A stretch of 64,000 bases of DNA. Source: Bog-950 sp964615305. Lineage in GTDB: Bacteria; Bacteroidota; Bacteroidia; Chitinophagales; LD1. Both the position numbers and the translations under genes were made by a program. The notes below the pieces were generated by a model. The model was not told the origin of the DNA, made no database searches, and saw nothing but the letters and a program-made list of their open reading frames with translations. Positions 1 through 9,021 of the stretch are shown here, in pieces. The stretch lies in the NCBI GenBank assembly GCA_964615305.1, contig CAZTNA010000012.1, positions 25,423 to 89,422 on the forward strand, given 5' to 3'. Position 1 is the first letter of the stretch. Each line of letters opens with the position of its first letter.

Positions 1-1764
1 TATACCAACGAGCAGCGCAACGCTTACGATGCTGAATATTCAGCAACCCTTAAAACCATTGAAAACGATGAAATTGTAAAGGGCACAGTAGTGGCCGTTA
101 CCAATACCGATGTGGTATTGAACATTGGTTTCAAAAGTGATGGATTAGTACCGCTTTCAGAATTCCGCGATGTGGAAGACCTTAAAGCAGGAGATGTTTT
201 TGATGTGTATGTGGTAAACAAAGAAGACCGCAAGGGAATACTTCAACTGAGCCGCAAAAACGCCCGCATGATGAAAGCATGGGACGAAATTATGGATGCA
301 CACAAAACAGGTATTGTAGTAACAGGCAAAATTACCTCTAAAACCAAAGGCGGTCTTATTGCCAACGTATTTGGCTTGGAAACATTTTTACCAGGTTCTC
401 AAATTGATGTTAAGCCGATTACCGATTACGATGTGTACGTTGGCAAACAGATGGAGTTGAAAGTGGTAAAAATTAACGAAGCCATTAAGAACGCTGTAGT
501 GTCTCACAAAGCGTTGATTGAGTCAGATATCGAATCGCAACGTGAAGCTATCATTAGCAAGCTGGAGAAAGGTTCTGTATTAGAAGGCACTATCAAAAAC
601 ATTACTGACTTTGGTGCGTTTATTGACCTGGGCGGTGTAGACGGGCTTCTATACATCACTGATATTTCATGGGGAAGAATTGCACATCCGAAAGAGGTGC
701 TTGAATTGAACCAGAAACTAAATGTAGTGGTGCTAGACTACGATGATAACAAGAAGAGAATTTCGTTGGGCTTGAAACAATTGCAAGCGCACCCATGGGA
801 TACTTTAGACAAAGAACTTGAAATAGGAAGCCGTGTGAAAGGTAAAGTGGTGAACATTGAAGACTACGGTGCATTTCTTGAAATTACTCCGGGCGTAGAA
901 GGCTTAGTGCATGTAAGCGAAGTATCATGGAGCAACACTCCTATCAACAGCCGCGAATACTTTAAGCAAGGTGAAACTTGTGAAGCTGTGGTAATGACCC
1001 TTGACCGTGAGGAAAGAAAAATGTCGCTTTCGTTAAAGCGCTTAACTGAAGACCCTTGGACTAAAATTGCTGAAAAATTCCCTGTTGGCACCAAAACAAA
1101 AGGTCAGGTTAAAAACATTACTCAATACGGTGTGTTTGTTGAACTGAGCGAAGGCATTGGCGGCATGGTTCACATCAGTGATCTTTCATGGACCAAGCGC
1201 TACAACCACCCAACTGAGTTTACAAAAGTCGGTAACCAGTTAGATGTTGTAGTTATGGATATTGATAACGACAATCGCAAGCTAACCTTAGGACATAAAC
1301 AATTGGAAGAAGATCCATGGGATACTTTCGAAAATGTATTCCCTGTAGGCTCACTTCACGAAGCTACTTTGATAAGTGTTGACGATAAGGGTGGCATAGT
1401 TCTGTTACCTTACGGCTTAGAGGCATTTGCCCCTAAGAAACACCTTACAAAAGAGTCAGGCGGATTTTTAGCCGCTGACGATAAAGCTGAATTTAAAGTT
1501 TTAGAGTTTAACCGCACCGACAAGCGTATTCTTGTTTCGCATGCCCGCATTTGGGAAGAAGCAAAAGCCGAAGTGGCAGAAACCGAAAAGAAAGAAAAAC
1601 GCACGGAGCGTGAAAACACAGGCAAAGCAGTAAAGAACTTGCAGAAGAGTGTTGAAAAAACAACACTGGGTGATTTGGCTGCCTTAACTGAGCTTAAATC
1701 AAAGATGGAAGGTAAATCAACCGAAAAAACAACTACAGATAGCAGCGAAACGCCAGCTGAATAG
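1..1764 (+). CDS. rpsA: 30S ribosomal protein S1, 5' end cut by window
   Basis: Ribosomal protein S1 binds mRNA on the 30S subunit and helps initiation. The frame is open from base 1, so the true start lies before the window; the GTG at 91 is an internal valine codon. At least six S1 (OB-fold) repeats follow one another every 85-90 residues, with cores such as GTVVAVTNTDVVLNIGF, GTIKNITDFGAFIDLGG, GKVVNIEDYGAFLEI and GQVKNITQYGVFVELSEG; repeats three to five each have a VSW/ISW-type end. The tail (about bases 1555-1764) is charged and rich in K, E and T, with no domain. Bacteroidota S1 usually has six repeats plus such a tail, so little is missing at the N terminus. A hairpin terminator follows directly. 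Confidence 0.96.
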   Translation, partial: YTNEQRNAYDAEYSATLKTIENDEIVKGTVVAVTNTDVVLNIGFKSDGLVPLSEFRDVEDLKAGDVFDVYVVNKEDRKGILQLSRKNARMMKAWDEIMDAHKTGIVVTGKITSKTKGGLIANVFGLETFLPGSQIDVKPITDYDVYVGKQMELKVVKINEAIKNAVVSHKALIESDIESQREAIISKLEKGSVLEGTIKNITDFGAFIDLGGVDGLLYITDISWGRIAHPKEVLELNQKLNVVVLDYDDNKKRISLGLKQLQAHPWDTLDKELEIGSRVKGKVVNIEDYGAFLEITPGVEGLVHVSEVSWSNTPINSREYFKQGETCEAVVMTLDREERKMSLSLKRLTEDPWTKIAEKFPVGTKTKGQVKNITQYGVFVELSEGIGGMVHISDLSWTKRYNHPTEFTKVGNQLDVVVMDIDNDNRKLTLGHKQLEEDPWDTFENVFPVGSLHEATLISVDDKGGIVLLPYGLEAFAPKKHLTKESGGFLAADDKAEFKVLEFNRTDKRILVSHARIWEEAKAEVAETEKKEKRTERENTGKAVKNLQKSVEKTTLGDLAALTELKSKMEGKSTEKTTTDSSETPAE

Positions 1765-1788
1765 TTACTGTCATCTTCAATGAGACCC

Positions 1789-1822
1789 AACCCGTGCAAC
1801 TAAAGTTGTGCGGGTTTTTTGT
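1789..1822 (+). terminator. Rho-independent terminator of rpsA
   Basis: AACCCGTGCAAC and GTTGTGCGGGTT form a 12-bp stem with two G-U pairs around the loop TAAA, followed by a T-rich run. It lies 25 bases after the rpsA stop. There is no T run in the opposite direction, so it serves the plus strand only. Confidence 0.85.
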
Positions 1823-1824
1823 TT

Positions 1825-2598
1825 CTACTTATGGCATACAAAGAATACACTGCTGGCTTTTGAAATGTTTTTCTTCATTTTAAACAGCTGTCTGTATTGC
1901 GGATATGGGTACAAAGCGGGTAAAATTGTTTGCTCTGTTTTAAAAACCTGTTCCACTATCGTTCGCCAGTTGTTTACGGTGTAGTGTTTTAGGTCATACA
2001 AAATTGTTTCAGCCCTAGGGTAACTATGGCTTGGTGGTATAAAAAGATTAATAAACTTGGTTTTGCCTACAGTAATCAGACTGCCGAAAAAAACATTTAC
2101 AAATCTTTGATGCGAGGTAAAAAGTATCTCAGACAATAAGTTTATCCAGGCCATGGCAGCGGTAGGCATGCCAATTATTAAAGTACCACCGGGCTTCAAC
2201 ACGCGTTTCATTTCTTCTAAACTTTTTTTCTCGTTTGTTACATGTTCTAGTACGTGCGAACAATACACCACATCAAATTCGTTGTCGGGGTAAGGCAGTG
2301 TTTCTGCAAAACCCTGAACTATTTTTAAACCCGTAGATGAACCTGAATCGTAGCGGCCAACACCATGAGAGCCAGGGTCGGGATCAATACCGAAACAATT
2401 GCAGCCAAACTCTTCAGCCGCTTTGCGCATAGCGTAACCCGCACCACAACCTACATCTAAAAATTTCCCGCCTTTGGTTATGTTACTTTTTATAGCATCC
2501 CATTCTGTATCGCGAATTAGCTGCTGATTTTTGTCAACCGTAATTTTCGGCAGCAGTGGAGCGTAGTATATTTTTAAGAGCAAATTTTTTAAGCCCAT
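1825..2598 (-). CDS. Class I SAM-dependent methyltransferase
   Basis: A 257-residue methyltransferase with the SAM-binding motif I LDVGCGAGYA near residue 50, a later acidic segment FDVVYCSHVLEHV (motif II type) and LKPGGTLIIGMP (motif III type). This is the Methyltransf_11/UbiE-like fold; the acceptor cannot be read from sequence. It is the last gene of the surface-modification operon, 15 bases after the SGNH-like gene, so methylation of a surface glycan or of a lipid-linked intermediate is a reasonable inference. The C-terminal 90 residues are specific to this protein and may bind substrate. Confidence 0.85.
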   Translation of the reverse strand: MGLKNLLLKIYYAPLLPKITVDKNQQLIRDTEWDAIKSNITKGGKFLDVGCGAGYAMRKAAEEFGCNCFGIDPDPGSHGVGRYDSGSSTGLKIVQGFAETLPYPDNEFDVVYCSHVLEHVTNEKKSLEEMKRVLKPGGTLIIGMPTAAMAWINLLSEILFTSHQRFVNVFFGSLITVGKTKFINLFIPPSHSYPRAETILYDLKHYTVNNWRTIVEQVFKTEQTILPALYPYPQYRQLFKMKKNISKASSVFFVCHK

Positions 2599-2613
2599 AG
2601 CGTAGGGTTATAG

Positions 2614-3507
2614 TTACTTTAAATCGTCAAATTCAGTTTTAAATCTTGCATTAATCAGTTTCGACATTTCGTTTGCACCGGCAGTATTTATGTGCTGCGG
2701 ATCAACAAAAAGGCTGTCGTTTTTCAGGTAATCCATGTAATCCCATAGGGGCAAATGCGATAAATCACTTTTATACATTTGAAACACCTCCAAGTCGTTT
2801 GTTTTATCGAAAGTCTTATGCATAGGCATACGAATGAGGATAATTTTTCTATTTAGCTTTTTGCATACAGCATCTATCTTTAGCAAGTATTGCAAATCAA
2901 TTTTGCTTATGCTGCTATCTGCATAAAAGCCATCAATTTGTTTATGTGGCTTACTGTAATCAATCACACCATCTAAGCTTTCATACTTTCCCCACTCTAA
3001 TTTTTTATATACAAAGGTTGGTTTGTGCAGCAATAACTGAAGGTTAGTTCTAAACGCATCTCGGCAGGCAACCAAAAAAGATCCCGGATTGTTTCTGAGC
3101 AGAAAAAACTTGTCACTAATGGAAATAAGATGTCCGTACTTGGGATACTTAAACCCAATATGTTGTTCATCAAAAATCCAGTTATCCATTTCAACAAAAA
3201 AATTGTTGTTGGTATAAATCAGTAACACATATTTTAACTGCGGGTTAGTTTCCAGTACTTTTTTGAGCTTATAGTACGTGTAAAAGTGTGCGTCTCCGGC
3301 TTGTGATAAATTAATGCTGTGTTCAATAATTTTGTCATTTAGCCCCCTTTCGCTTTGCGAATTGCCAAGAATGAGAATTTTTTTGTCAACCGGCACTTTG
3401 TATAAATCGGGCCATTGCAAGCAATAGTTTACAGCTTCGTTTACTACTAACAAAAAGCCGAGTAGGAGAAACAGAAATACAAATAGCTTTTGTAATACTC
3501 TCTGCAT
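2614..3507 (-). CDS. SGNH/AlgJ-like membrane-anchored protein
   Basis: A 297-residue protein with one N-terminal hydrophobic anchor and an extracytoplasmic domain. ILGNSQSERG resembles the block I of SGNH hydrolases, where Ser is the nucleophile, and VDPQHINTAG near the C terminus fits the DxxH block V. Proteins of this kind (AlgJ, AlgX and DltD types) sit beside MBOAT acyltransferases and complete O-acylation of surface polymers. I chose the ATG at 3507, one base after the MBOAT stop, because the longer reading to 3549 would overlap the MBOAT gene by 41 bases and place residues ahead of the anchor. The function is inferred from the motif and the context; overall similarity to AlgJ is weak. 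Confidence 0.68.
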   Translation of the reverse strand: MQRVLQKLFVFLFLLLGFLLVVNEAVNYCLQWPDLYKVPVDKKILILGNSQSERGLNDKIIEHSINLSQAGDAHFYTYYKLKKVLETNPQLKYVLLIYTNNNFFVEMDNWIFDEQHIGFKYPKYGHLISISDKFFLLRNNPGSFLVACRDAFRTNLQLLLHKPTFVYKKLEWGKYESLDGVIDYSKPHKQIDGFYADSSISKIDLQYLLKIDAVCKKLNRKIILIRMPMHKTFDKTNDLEVFQMYKSDLSHLPLWDYMDYLKNDSLFVDPQHINTAGANEMSKLINARFKTEFDDLK

Positions 3508-3508
3508 G

Positions 3509-4960
3509 TTAGAATTGAAAATATATAAATGCAGCATTAGAAAACGCACCGAACATAATGATGGAAAATATCAGCGCATAATAGACGATCCACCGCAGCC
3601 ATCTGCTTTTCACTTTTTCTAACTTCAATCCATGTTCTTCTTCGCGCTGAACCCACTCAGTGCCAAACAATACAGGCACAAACATTAAAGCAAACAATGC
3701 CGTATTGTTTACCTGCAAATGTGGTGTACTAAAAAGTGAAGGCGAAAAAATATGGGAAATGTAGTGTGCTGCCTGCAAAAAACTGTCAGATCGAAAAAGA
3801 ACATCCGTAAACATTACTATCGTAAAAGTAACTGCCAGGTTTCTGAACTCTGTAAGACTGGGCAATAATTTTCCTTTTGCTACGGGCTTCTTTTTGTTCA
3901 TGGTTCCTGCCATTATTAATGGTATATATAAGCAGCCATTTATGATGCCGAACACAACAAATGTCCAATTTGCACCGTGCCACAAACCCACCAGTACAAA
4001 GTTGAGCAGTATGGCAAGAAATAACCCATAACTACCATAATCTCGAAAGGCAATAGACAAAGGTGTAAACACATATTCAGTAAGCCATGAGGTGAGTGAT
4101 ATATGCCACCTACGCCAGTATTCGGCTATGTTTTGTGAAAAGAACGGATAATTAAAATTTTGTGTGCCTCGCAGTCCTAAAAGTTTTGCTACTCCAATGG
4201 CCATATCAGAATAACCTGAAAAGTCGGCATATAGCTGAAGCGTGTAGAGAAAAGCTCCAATTAATAAAGTGCTGCCGGATACACTTTCATAATGGTCAAA
4301 AATCTGTAGTGTAATAATGGCGAGATTGTCTGCCACTACCACCTTTTTAAACAAGCCCCAAAGGATTTGGCGCATGCCATCAGTAAAAAACGCAGGTGAA
4401 AAATCACGTTCTTTCTCTAACTGTGGAATAAAAAAATTGGCTCTGTCAATGGGTCCGGAAAGCAAACTGGGAAAAAACGCCACATACGAAAAGAAAATTA
4501 CAGGGTTGGTGGTAGGCTCATATTTCTCTTTATAAATATCAATCAGGTAGCTAAGAGTGCGGAAAGTGTAGAAACTGATACCCAGTGGTAGAATTATTTT
4601 TAGCGTATGTATGCTGGCATTAACACCCAATAGATGCAGTGCATCAACCAACGACACAACAAAGAAGTTGTAATACTTAAAAACAAACAAGCTGCCTAAT
4701 GCCTGCATCACTCCGGCCCATAAAAACAAATTCTTTTTTCTCTCCGAATCAGCCTTTTGAATGGCAATACCAACCAAATAATTGAATACAGAACTACCTA
4801 TGAGCATAGGCAAAAAACGCCAGTCCCACCACGAATAAAAAACATAACTACCTACGAGCAGAGTTGCATTTTGCCATGCTGATTTACCTTTAAACACAAG
4901 CCAGTACAACACAAAAAACAACACAATGAAAACTGCAAATGGCAGGGAATTAAACAGCAT
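3509..4960 (-). CDS. MBOAT family O-acyltransferase (AlgI/DltB-like)
   Basis: A 483-residue polytopic membrane protein of the MBOAT family. The family signature WHGANWTFVVFG contains the invariant membrane histidine, and YWRRWHISLTSWL is the second conserved block seen in AlgI. These enzymes move an acyl group from a cytoplasmic carrier to a polymer outside the cell. The gene lies between an acyl carrier protein gene (22 bases upstream) and the SGNH-like gene (1 base downstream), which supplies both a donor carrier and a periplasmic partner. The length is normal for AlgI-type proteins. The acyl group and target glycan are unknown. Confidence 0.93.
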   Translation of the reverse strand: MLFNSLPFAVFIVLFFVLYWLVFKGKSAWQNATLLVGSYVFYSWWDWRFLPMLIGSSVFNYLVGIAIQKADSERKKNLFLWAGVMQALGSLFVFKYYNFFVVSLVDALHLLGVNASIHTLKIILPLGISFYTFRTLSYLIDIYKEKYEPTTNPVIFFSYVAFFPSLLSGPIDRANFFIPQLEKERDFSPAFFTDGMRQILWGLFKKVVVADNLAIITLQIFDHYESVSGSTLLIGAFLYTLQLYADFSGYSDMAIGVAKLLGLRGTQNFNYPFFSQNIAEYWRRWHISLTSWLTEYVFTPLSIAFRDYGSYGLFLAILLNFVLVGLWHGANWTFVVFGIINGCLYIPLIMAGTMNKKKPVAKGKLLPSLTEFRNLAVTFTIVMFTDVLFRSDSFLQAAHYISHIFSPSLFSTPHLQVNNTALFALMFVPVLFGTEWVQREEEHGLKLEKVKSRWLRWIVYYALIFSIIMFGAFSNAAFIYFQF

Positions 4961-4982
4961 AGGTATCTAGCAATTGCAAACG

Positions 4983-5222
4983 CTAAACTTTGGCAGCAAT
5001 AGAGTCCATCATTTCACCTACGTTTTTCCAACTCTGAATTTCTTTTGAAGTAAAGCGGATACCAAACTTCTTTTCAATGGCAACTATTAATTGAATGTGC
5101 GTTAAAGAGTCCCACTCTTCTACATCAGCAGCCGTAGTTGCATCCCGAAGCTGAATGCTTGGGTTGTCCAGGATTTCTACAAACACGGCATTTACTTGCT
5201 GAAGAATTTCGTTTCGTTCCAT
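4983..5222 (-). CDS. Acyl carrier protein
   Basis: A 79-residue acidic protein with the phosphopantetheine site in EEWDSLTHIQLI, where the Ser after Asp carries the prosthetic group, and an ACP-like helix with FGIRFTSKEI after it. It differs from fatty-acid AcpP (which has DSLD) and belongs to the dedicated carriers found with FkbH proteins and MBOAT enzymes. It lies 10 bases after the methyltransferase and 22 before the MBOAT gene, all on the minus strand. It probably carries the group made by the FkbH protein to the MBOAT enzyme. Confidence 0.9.
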   Translation of the reverse strand: MERNEILQQVNAVFVEILDNPSIQLRDATTAADVEEWDSLTHIQLIVAIEKKFGIRFTSKEIQSWKNVGEMMDSIAAKV

Positions 5223-5232
5223 AGTGATAGTT

Positions 5233-6048
5233 TTACTTTTTCTTTTGAATAATATAAAAATGATTGCTCGGTTTTAGCTGCATGAGTAAATAGTTGTGCT
5301 CTATTTTTTGTTTGTGTAAAATAGAAAAACCAATTTGTTGCAACTTGTTTTCGAACTCTGTATGGTTGTCGGGAAAGTTGTAAAGGTGATCGAATTGCGG
5401 AATGTCGGTAGCAGTTGTAAGTATCACTTGCCCCCCTGGCTTGAGCGAATCGTAGCAAACATTCAATAAGTGGTACGGTGTATCTAAGTGCTCCAGTATT
5501 TCAATAAGGTAAATAGAGTCGAAAAAATCTTGCTGCTGACCTGTGTAGAGTTCTGTCTTTATATCAGCATCTGCAAACTCGGTATATAAAAACGGATTGA
5601 TAGACAAATCGTATGCCCACAACTTTTGATGCTTATGGCGGGTAAGGTGCATTTCAAGACCGGGGCCAAGGCCTATGAATAGTGAATTGTCTGACTTGGG
5701 CGCGTATGCACTCAACGCTCTCATTATCTCAAACCTGTGAGGAGCAAACAGCACTGACATCATTAATACCAAATCATATTCGATTCTCGAAAATTCAACT
5801 ACCTCTGCTTTTGCATGAATGGGATACATTCCGGTTTTGCCAAACAGCTTACAGTGTTTGTTGTATAGCGTAATATACCTGGTGTATGCGTCAACTACGT
5901 CTTGTGTTGATAGCTTGTTAAATTGGGCATACCGTTCCAAAAAATCTATAACATCAGCATACAGGCCATTTTGCTTAATCTCGTTTTCAAGATTATCGTG
6001 CAACACACTCAGCAACCTGCTTTCCACCAAAATATTATCTAGTAACAT
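5233..6048 (-). CDS. SAM-dependent methyltransferase-like protein
   Basis: A 271-residue protein with a late class I methyltransferase core: LFIGLGPGLEMHL (motif I, with GLGPG in place of the usual GCGTG), SIYLIEILEHLDTP and LKPGGQVILTTATD. The first 120 residues are helical and have no motif I recognise. It lies 5 bases after the FkbH gene and 10 before the ACP gene, so it is cotranscribed with both. It may methylate the ACP-bound unit or a sugar. The altered motif I leaves open that it is catalytically weak. Confidence 0.75.
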   Translation of the reverse strand: MLLDNILVESRLLSVLHDNLENEIKQNGLYADVIDFLERYAQFNKLSTQDVVDAYTRYITLYNKHCKLFGKTGMYPIHAKAEVVEFSRIEYDLVLMMSVLFAPHRFEIMRALSAYAPKSDNSLFIGLGPGLEMHLTRHKHQKLWAYDLSINPFLYTEFADADIKTELYTGQQQDFFDSIYLIEILEHLDTPYHLLNVCYDSLKPGGQVILTTATDIPQFDHLYNFPDNHTEFENKLQQIGFSILHKQKIEHNYLLMQLKPSNHFYIIQKKK

Positions 6049-6053
6049 TCAGC

Positions 6054-7778
6054 TCAATTTTTTGTCTCTATGTGGCTCGTTCTGTTTTGATAAGTATCTG
6101 TGTTCAACAACCAGGTGGTTCCACTTGGCTCAAAACCGAGTTTTTGGTAATGGTCTTTTACCATTTCGTTTTTGGCTGTTGGCAGGTACTCTCCTTTAAT
6201 AAACTTGAAACCTTTCGCCTTTGCATAAGCGGCAATAGTATTTAGTGTAAAATTTTCCATTCCGCGTTTTAATACGCGGCAACTCATAAACCAGGTATCA
6301 ATAAACAGCGTATCGGCAGTTTCTTGTTTCATAATAACAACACAGATTAAGCCGTTGTCTCCAAATTTATCTTCAAGCGTAAATGAAAACGTGTGCGTGC
6401 CGTTTTCATTACACATGCTATCAATATCTGCTTCTGTATATCGTACCGTTCTCAGGTTAAACTGATTAGACCGCTGCGAAAGCTGGGCTACCCGCGGAGT
6501 ATTAAATTTGTTGAATGGCTGAACTACCGAAACCATTTTTAAGCTCTTGAGAAACTCTTCTTCGTTGGTATAATTTTTCTGTTGGGCGCTGCGCTGTGCT
6601 TCTACCTGATACTGTTTAGTGCGCTCGTTATCTTCATTAGAAAACGAAATGGTTTCAAACAAATTTATACTGTAAATGTACTCGAGGTAGTTGGCCGGAT
6701 CTTCCGGTAGTTCGGGCACTGTAATGCCCGGAATATTTTCACGAACAATGTTTCTTTCAAATGGATTATCATCTAAAAAAACCATAGAATCGAAACCAAT
6801 GTTCAAGATGCTTTGTATGTGGCGAATGTTGTCAGCTTTGTTTTCCCAATTAGCCACAAACACAGCAATATCCTCTAAACGCAGCACCATGTCGGGATGT
6901 TTTTCGAATGGTTCTTTTGCTACCGACTCAGTATTTTTACTGCAAACACACAGTATAACTCCGCGTTGCTTTAATTTTTTGGCCCATTGCTGTAATTCTG
7001 TAAATGCTTTACCAATTCCTAAACTGCCAACTTGTATATTTTCAATTCCGTCATCACCAATAATACCACCCCAGGTGGTGTTGTCTAAATCCAGAATAAG
7101 GCATTTGCGCATTTTGCCATACATGGCGCCTACCAAATCAAGTGTTAGCGAGGACACTTCGGGTAATGCATCTATACTCAACACCATATCGGTATTAATA
7201 TAAACCGAGGGTTGAAACAGTTGGTTTCGCCCAATGCGGTTCTGGATGCTTGACAAATCACAGAGGTAAAACGCATTGTTCTGCGTGGCAAACTGCATCA
7301 ACTCATAATTGAGTTTCCGTAGTTGAAACAAAAATGACAACTCTACTTTACCCGAGTAATTGCCAAAAACCGTATCGTCAATTTCATTATAGTTGTAGTA
7401 AATGATTTTTGCTTTGAGTGTTGACGTTATATTGCTGTAAATGGACTGAATAAGTTCCATCCGCTCTTGTGCCAGTACGCCTTGCTGTTCCGGTTGTAGT
7501 TTGTTGTACTTACCCAGCAGCTTATGTGCAGAGTGGAACACAATCACCACATCCGGTGCAAAATCGTAAAGTTCTGACCCTGTATCAAATACCTGCCTTT
7601 CTATTTGGTTAAAATCTGCTTCCCAAATTTCTAGATTAAAACCCAAATCGTAGCCGGCACCTTTAATAGCCTGCGTCAAAAACTGAGTGGCTGAATCGCC
7701 TAGAAGAGCAACTTTGACTTGTTTTAGCCCTGCAAAATCTTTCTTAAGGTTCTTCTTTAGTTCTTGAAAATTTTTCAT
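6054..7778 (-). CDS. FkbH-like HAD-IIIC family protein
   Basis: A 574-residue three-part FkbH-type protein. The N-terminal region has a GDS motif (LLGDSATQFL), the centre has HAD motif I LILDLDNTTWGG near residue 230 and FLDDNPFERN later, and the C-terminal part looks like a GNAT-type acyltransferase fold with DTWFMSCRVLKRGMENF. FkbH proteins take 1,3-bisphosphoglycerate and load the glyceryl group on a carrier protein (known from polyketide pathways). The HAD nucleophile aspartates are intact. With the ACP and MBOAT genes downstream, the likely role is to make glyceryl-ACP or a related acyl-ACP for surface transfer; that last step is inference. Confidence 0.88.
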   Translation of the reverse strand: MKNFQELKKNLKKDFAGLKQVKVALLGDSATQFLTQAIKGAGYDLGFNLEIWEADFNQIERQVFDTGSELYDFAPDVVIVFHSAHKLLGKYNKLQPEQQGVLAQERMELIQSIYSNITSTLKAKIIYYNYNEIDDTVFGNYSGKVELSFLFQLRKLNYELMQFATQNNAFYLCDLSSIQNRIGRNQLFQPSVYINTDMVLSIDALPEVSSLTLDLVGAMYGKMRKCLILDLDNTTWGGIIGDDGIENIQVGSLGIGKAFTELQQWAKKLKQRGVILCVCSKNTESVAKEPFEKHPDMVLRLEDIAVFVANWENKADNIRHIQSILNIGFDSMVFLDDNPFERNIVRENIPGITVPELPEDPANYLEYIYSINLFETISFSNEDNERTKQYQVEAQRSAQQKNYTNEEEFLKSLKMVSVVQPFNKFNTPRVAQLSQRSNQFNLRTVRYTEADIDSMCNENGTHTFSFTLEDKFGDNGLICVVIMKQETADTLFIDTWFMSCRVLKRGMENFTLNTIAAYAKAKGFKFIKGEYLPTAKNEMVKDHYQKLGFEPSGTTWLLNTDTYQNRTSHIETKN

Positions 7779-7852
7779 GTACTTGTTTAACTGCCTATAA
7801 CATACTTTCAGTCGGCAAATCTATTTTTTTACACTATTCGGTTACCGATAGT

Positions 7853-8764
7853 TTATGTAATGTTTCTTATTGATTCACGGGGGTATAGAAGCAGATAAAC
7901 TTTCTCTTTTAGCCTTACTTCGGGATATTTTAAGATAGCTGTTATAAGAGTTACTCTGGCCTCAAAAATTGCTCCTCTGGCAACATGATACCTTACAATT
8001 CCAAAATAGCAACTACTTAGTGTTTCTCGAATCAACCTGGTGGTTATTCTGCTTGCTTCTTCTTTTTTAAATGTTTTAGTTAGCCCATCAAGACGAGTTT
8101 TGTATGCGTTGTTCTTAATGTTTACCGAGTTCCCTTCATGTATTTCATAAACAAAACACGCTTGTGGTAAATAGAAGCTGGGGTATGTGCAACTTATCCT
8201 AAACCATAAATCTGTGTCTTCAACGATTACAATTTTTTCATCAAACTTAATGTTGGTTAGTATGGTCTTAGAAATACAAAGTCGGCCGGGCACAATGCTG
8301 TTTCTGATAAAAAAAGATGGAGCATCTTGAGGATTAAAGCTTGGCTCTGCATCGCTGTTACCAAGTAGCCCATTTCTAGAAACTCTCTGATTTGTAAAAA
8401 CTAGCGCCTCACCAATGCTATTTTCAGAAATAAACTTTGCCAGCCCTTGCAGGTGTTCCGCTAAAAAAAAATCATCGCTATCGAGAAAACAGATATAGTT
8501 TCCGGTAGAATGATTAATTCCATTGTTACGGGCGGCACTGCGTTCAGCATTTTTTTGGTAAACGTACAGAATACGTGGATCATTATACCTTGTTACCACT
8601 TCTTTAGTACTATCTGTAGATCCGTCATCTACCACCACTAACTGCCAGTTAGTAAAAGTTTGAGCTAATACGCTCTCAATCGGCTTGTTTAGTAAATGAG
8701 CCCTATTGTATGTTGGTAGTACAATAGAGAAAAAAGGAGTGCTAAAATCCATTGCGGCAAACAT
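7853..8764 (-). CDS. Family 2 glycosyltransferase
   Basis: A 303-residue GT-A fold glycosyltransferase. FSIVLPTYNRAHLL opens the nucleotide-binding domain, VVVDDGSTDSTKEVV follows, and CFLDSDDFF carries the DxD-like metal site near residue 95; VEDTDLWFRIS is the typical acidic block before the acceptor region. It probably adds a sugar to a surface polysaccharide. The gene leads the minus-strand surface operon and is separated from FkbH by 74 bases, so it may have its own promoter. The start is either 8764 or the ATG at 8752. It ends 51 bases from the left repeat of the integrated element, whose insertion may have changed what lies upstream of it. Confidence 0.92.
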   Translation of the reverse strand: MFAAMDFSTPFFSIVLPTYNRAHLLNKPIESVLAQTFTNWQLVVVDDGSTDSTKEVVTRYNDPRILYVYQKNAERSAARNNGINHSTGNYICFLDSDDFFLAEHLQGLAKFISENSIGEALVFTNQRVSRNGLLGNSDAEPSFNPQDAPSFFIRNSIVPGRLCISKTILTNIKFDEKIVIVEDTDLWFRISCTYPSFYLPQACFVYEIHEGNSVNIKNNAYKTRLDGLTKTFKKEEASRITTRLIRETLSSCYFGIVRYHVARGAIFEARVTLITAILKYPEVRLKEKVYLLLYPRESIRNIT

Positions 8765-8797
8765 AATCAGAGAAGTGAAAAGTTTCCTCTATAGTTT

Positions 8798-8809
8798 CCC
8801 CCGACACAA
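8798..8809 (-). other. 12-base tRNA-Phe-like fragment
   Basis: CCCCCGACACAA here is identical to bases 13540-13551 of the intact tRNA-Phe (variable loop and first T-stem strand, same strand). It lies just outside the left att repeat. It may be a scar of an earlier insertion into the same tRNA, or chance. Confidence 0.35.
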
Positions 8810-8814
8810 ATAAC

Positions 8815-8875
8815 AAACCCCTACTTTCAGAGGAGAAAATAGGGGTTTATTTGTGGTTTGGGAGGGAATTGAACC
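8815..8875. repeat. Left attachment repeat (attL) of the tRNA-Phe element
   Basis: A 61-bp direct repeat of 13481-13541 with one mismatch (C at 8824, T at 13490). Bases 8854-8875 copy the last 22 bases of tRNA-Phe, and 8815-8848 copy its hairpin terminator. Beyond 8875 the tRNA similarity stops, so this is a 3' remnant and not a gene. Confidence 0.92.
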
Positions 8876-8982
8876 TACTGTTTTTTAGTTTATCGAAATT
8901 TGCCAAAAACCCTTACCGATTCTACTTTACAGAGGAGAAATAGAACAAAGTTGAAATAGCTGAAATTAACATGAGTAAAGAA

Positions 8983-9011
8983 AAAGGTGTCCCAAATGGT
9001 GTCCCAAAGAA
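8983..9011. repeat. 29-bp terminal direct repeat, left copy
   Basis: Identical to 13445-13473. Each copy is itself two tandem 12-mers, GGTGTCCCAAAT and GGTGTCCCAAAG. The position at both ends of the element, inside the att repeats, fits arm-type sites for the integrase or accessory factors. Confidence 0.8.
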
Positions 9012-9021
9012 AGTTTAATAC

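Noticed and set aside
8854..8875. A second tRNA-Phe gene
   Set aside because: Only the last 22 bases of the tRNA match; the D arm and anticodon are missing. It is the att remnant.
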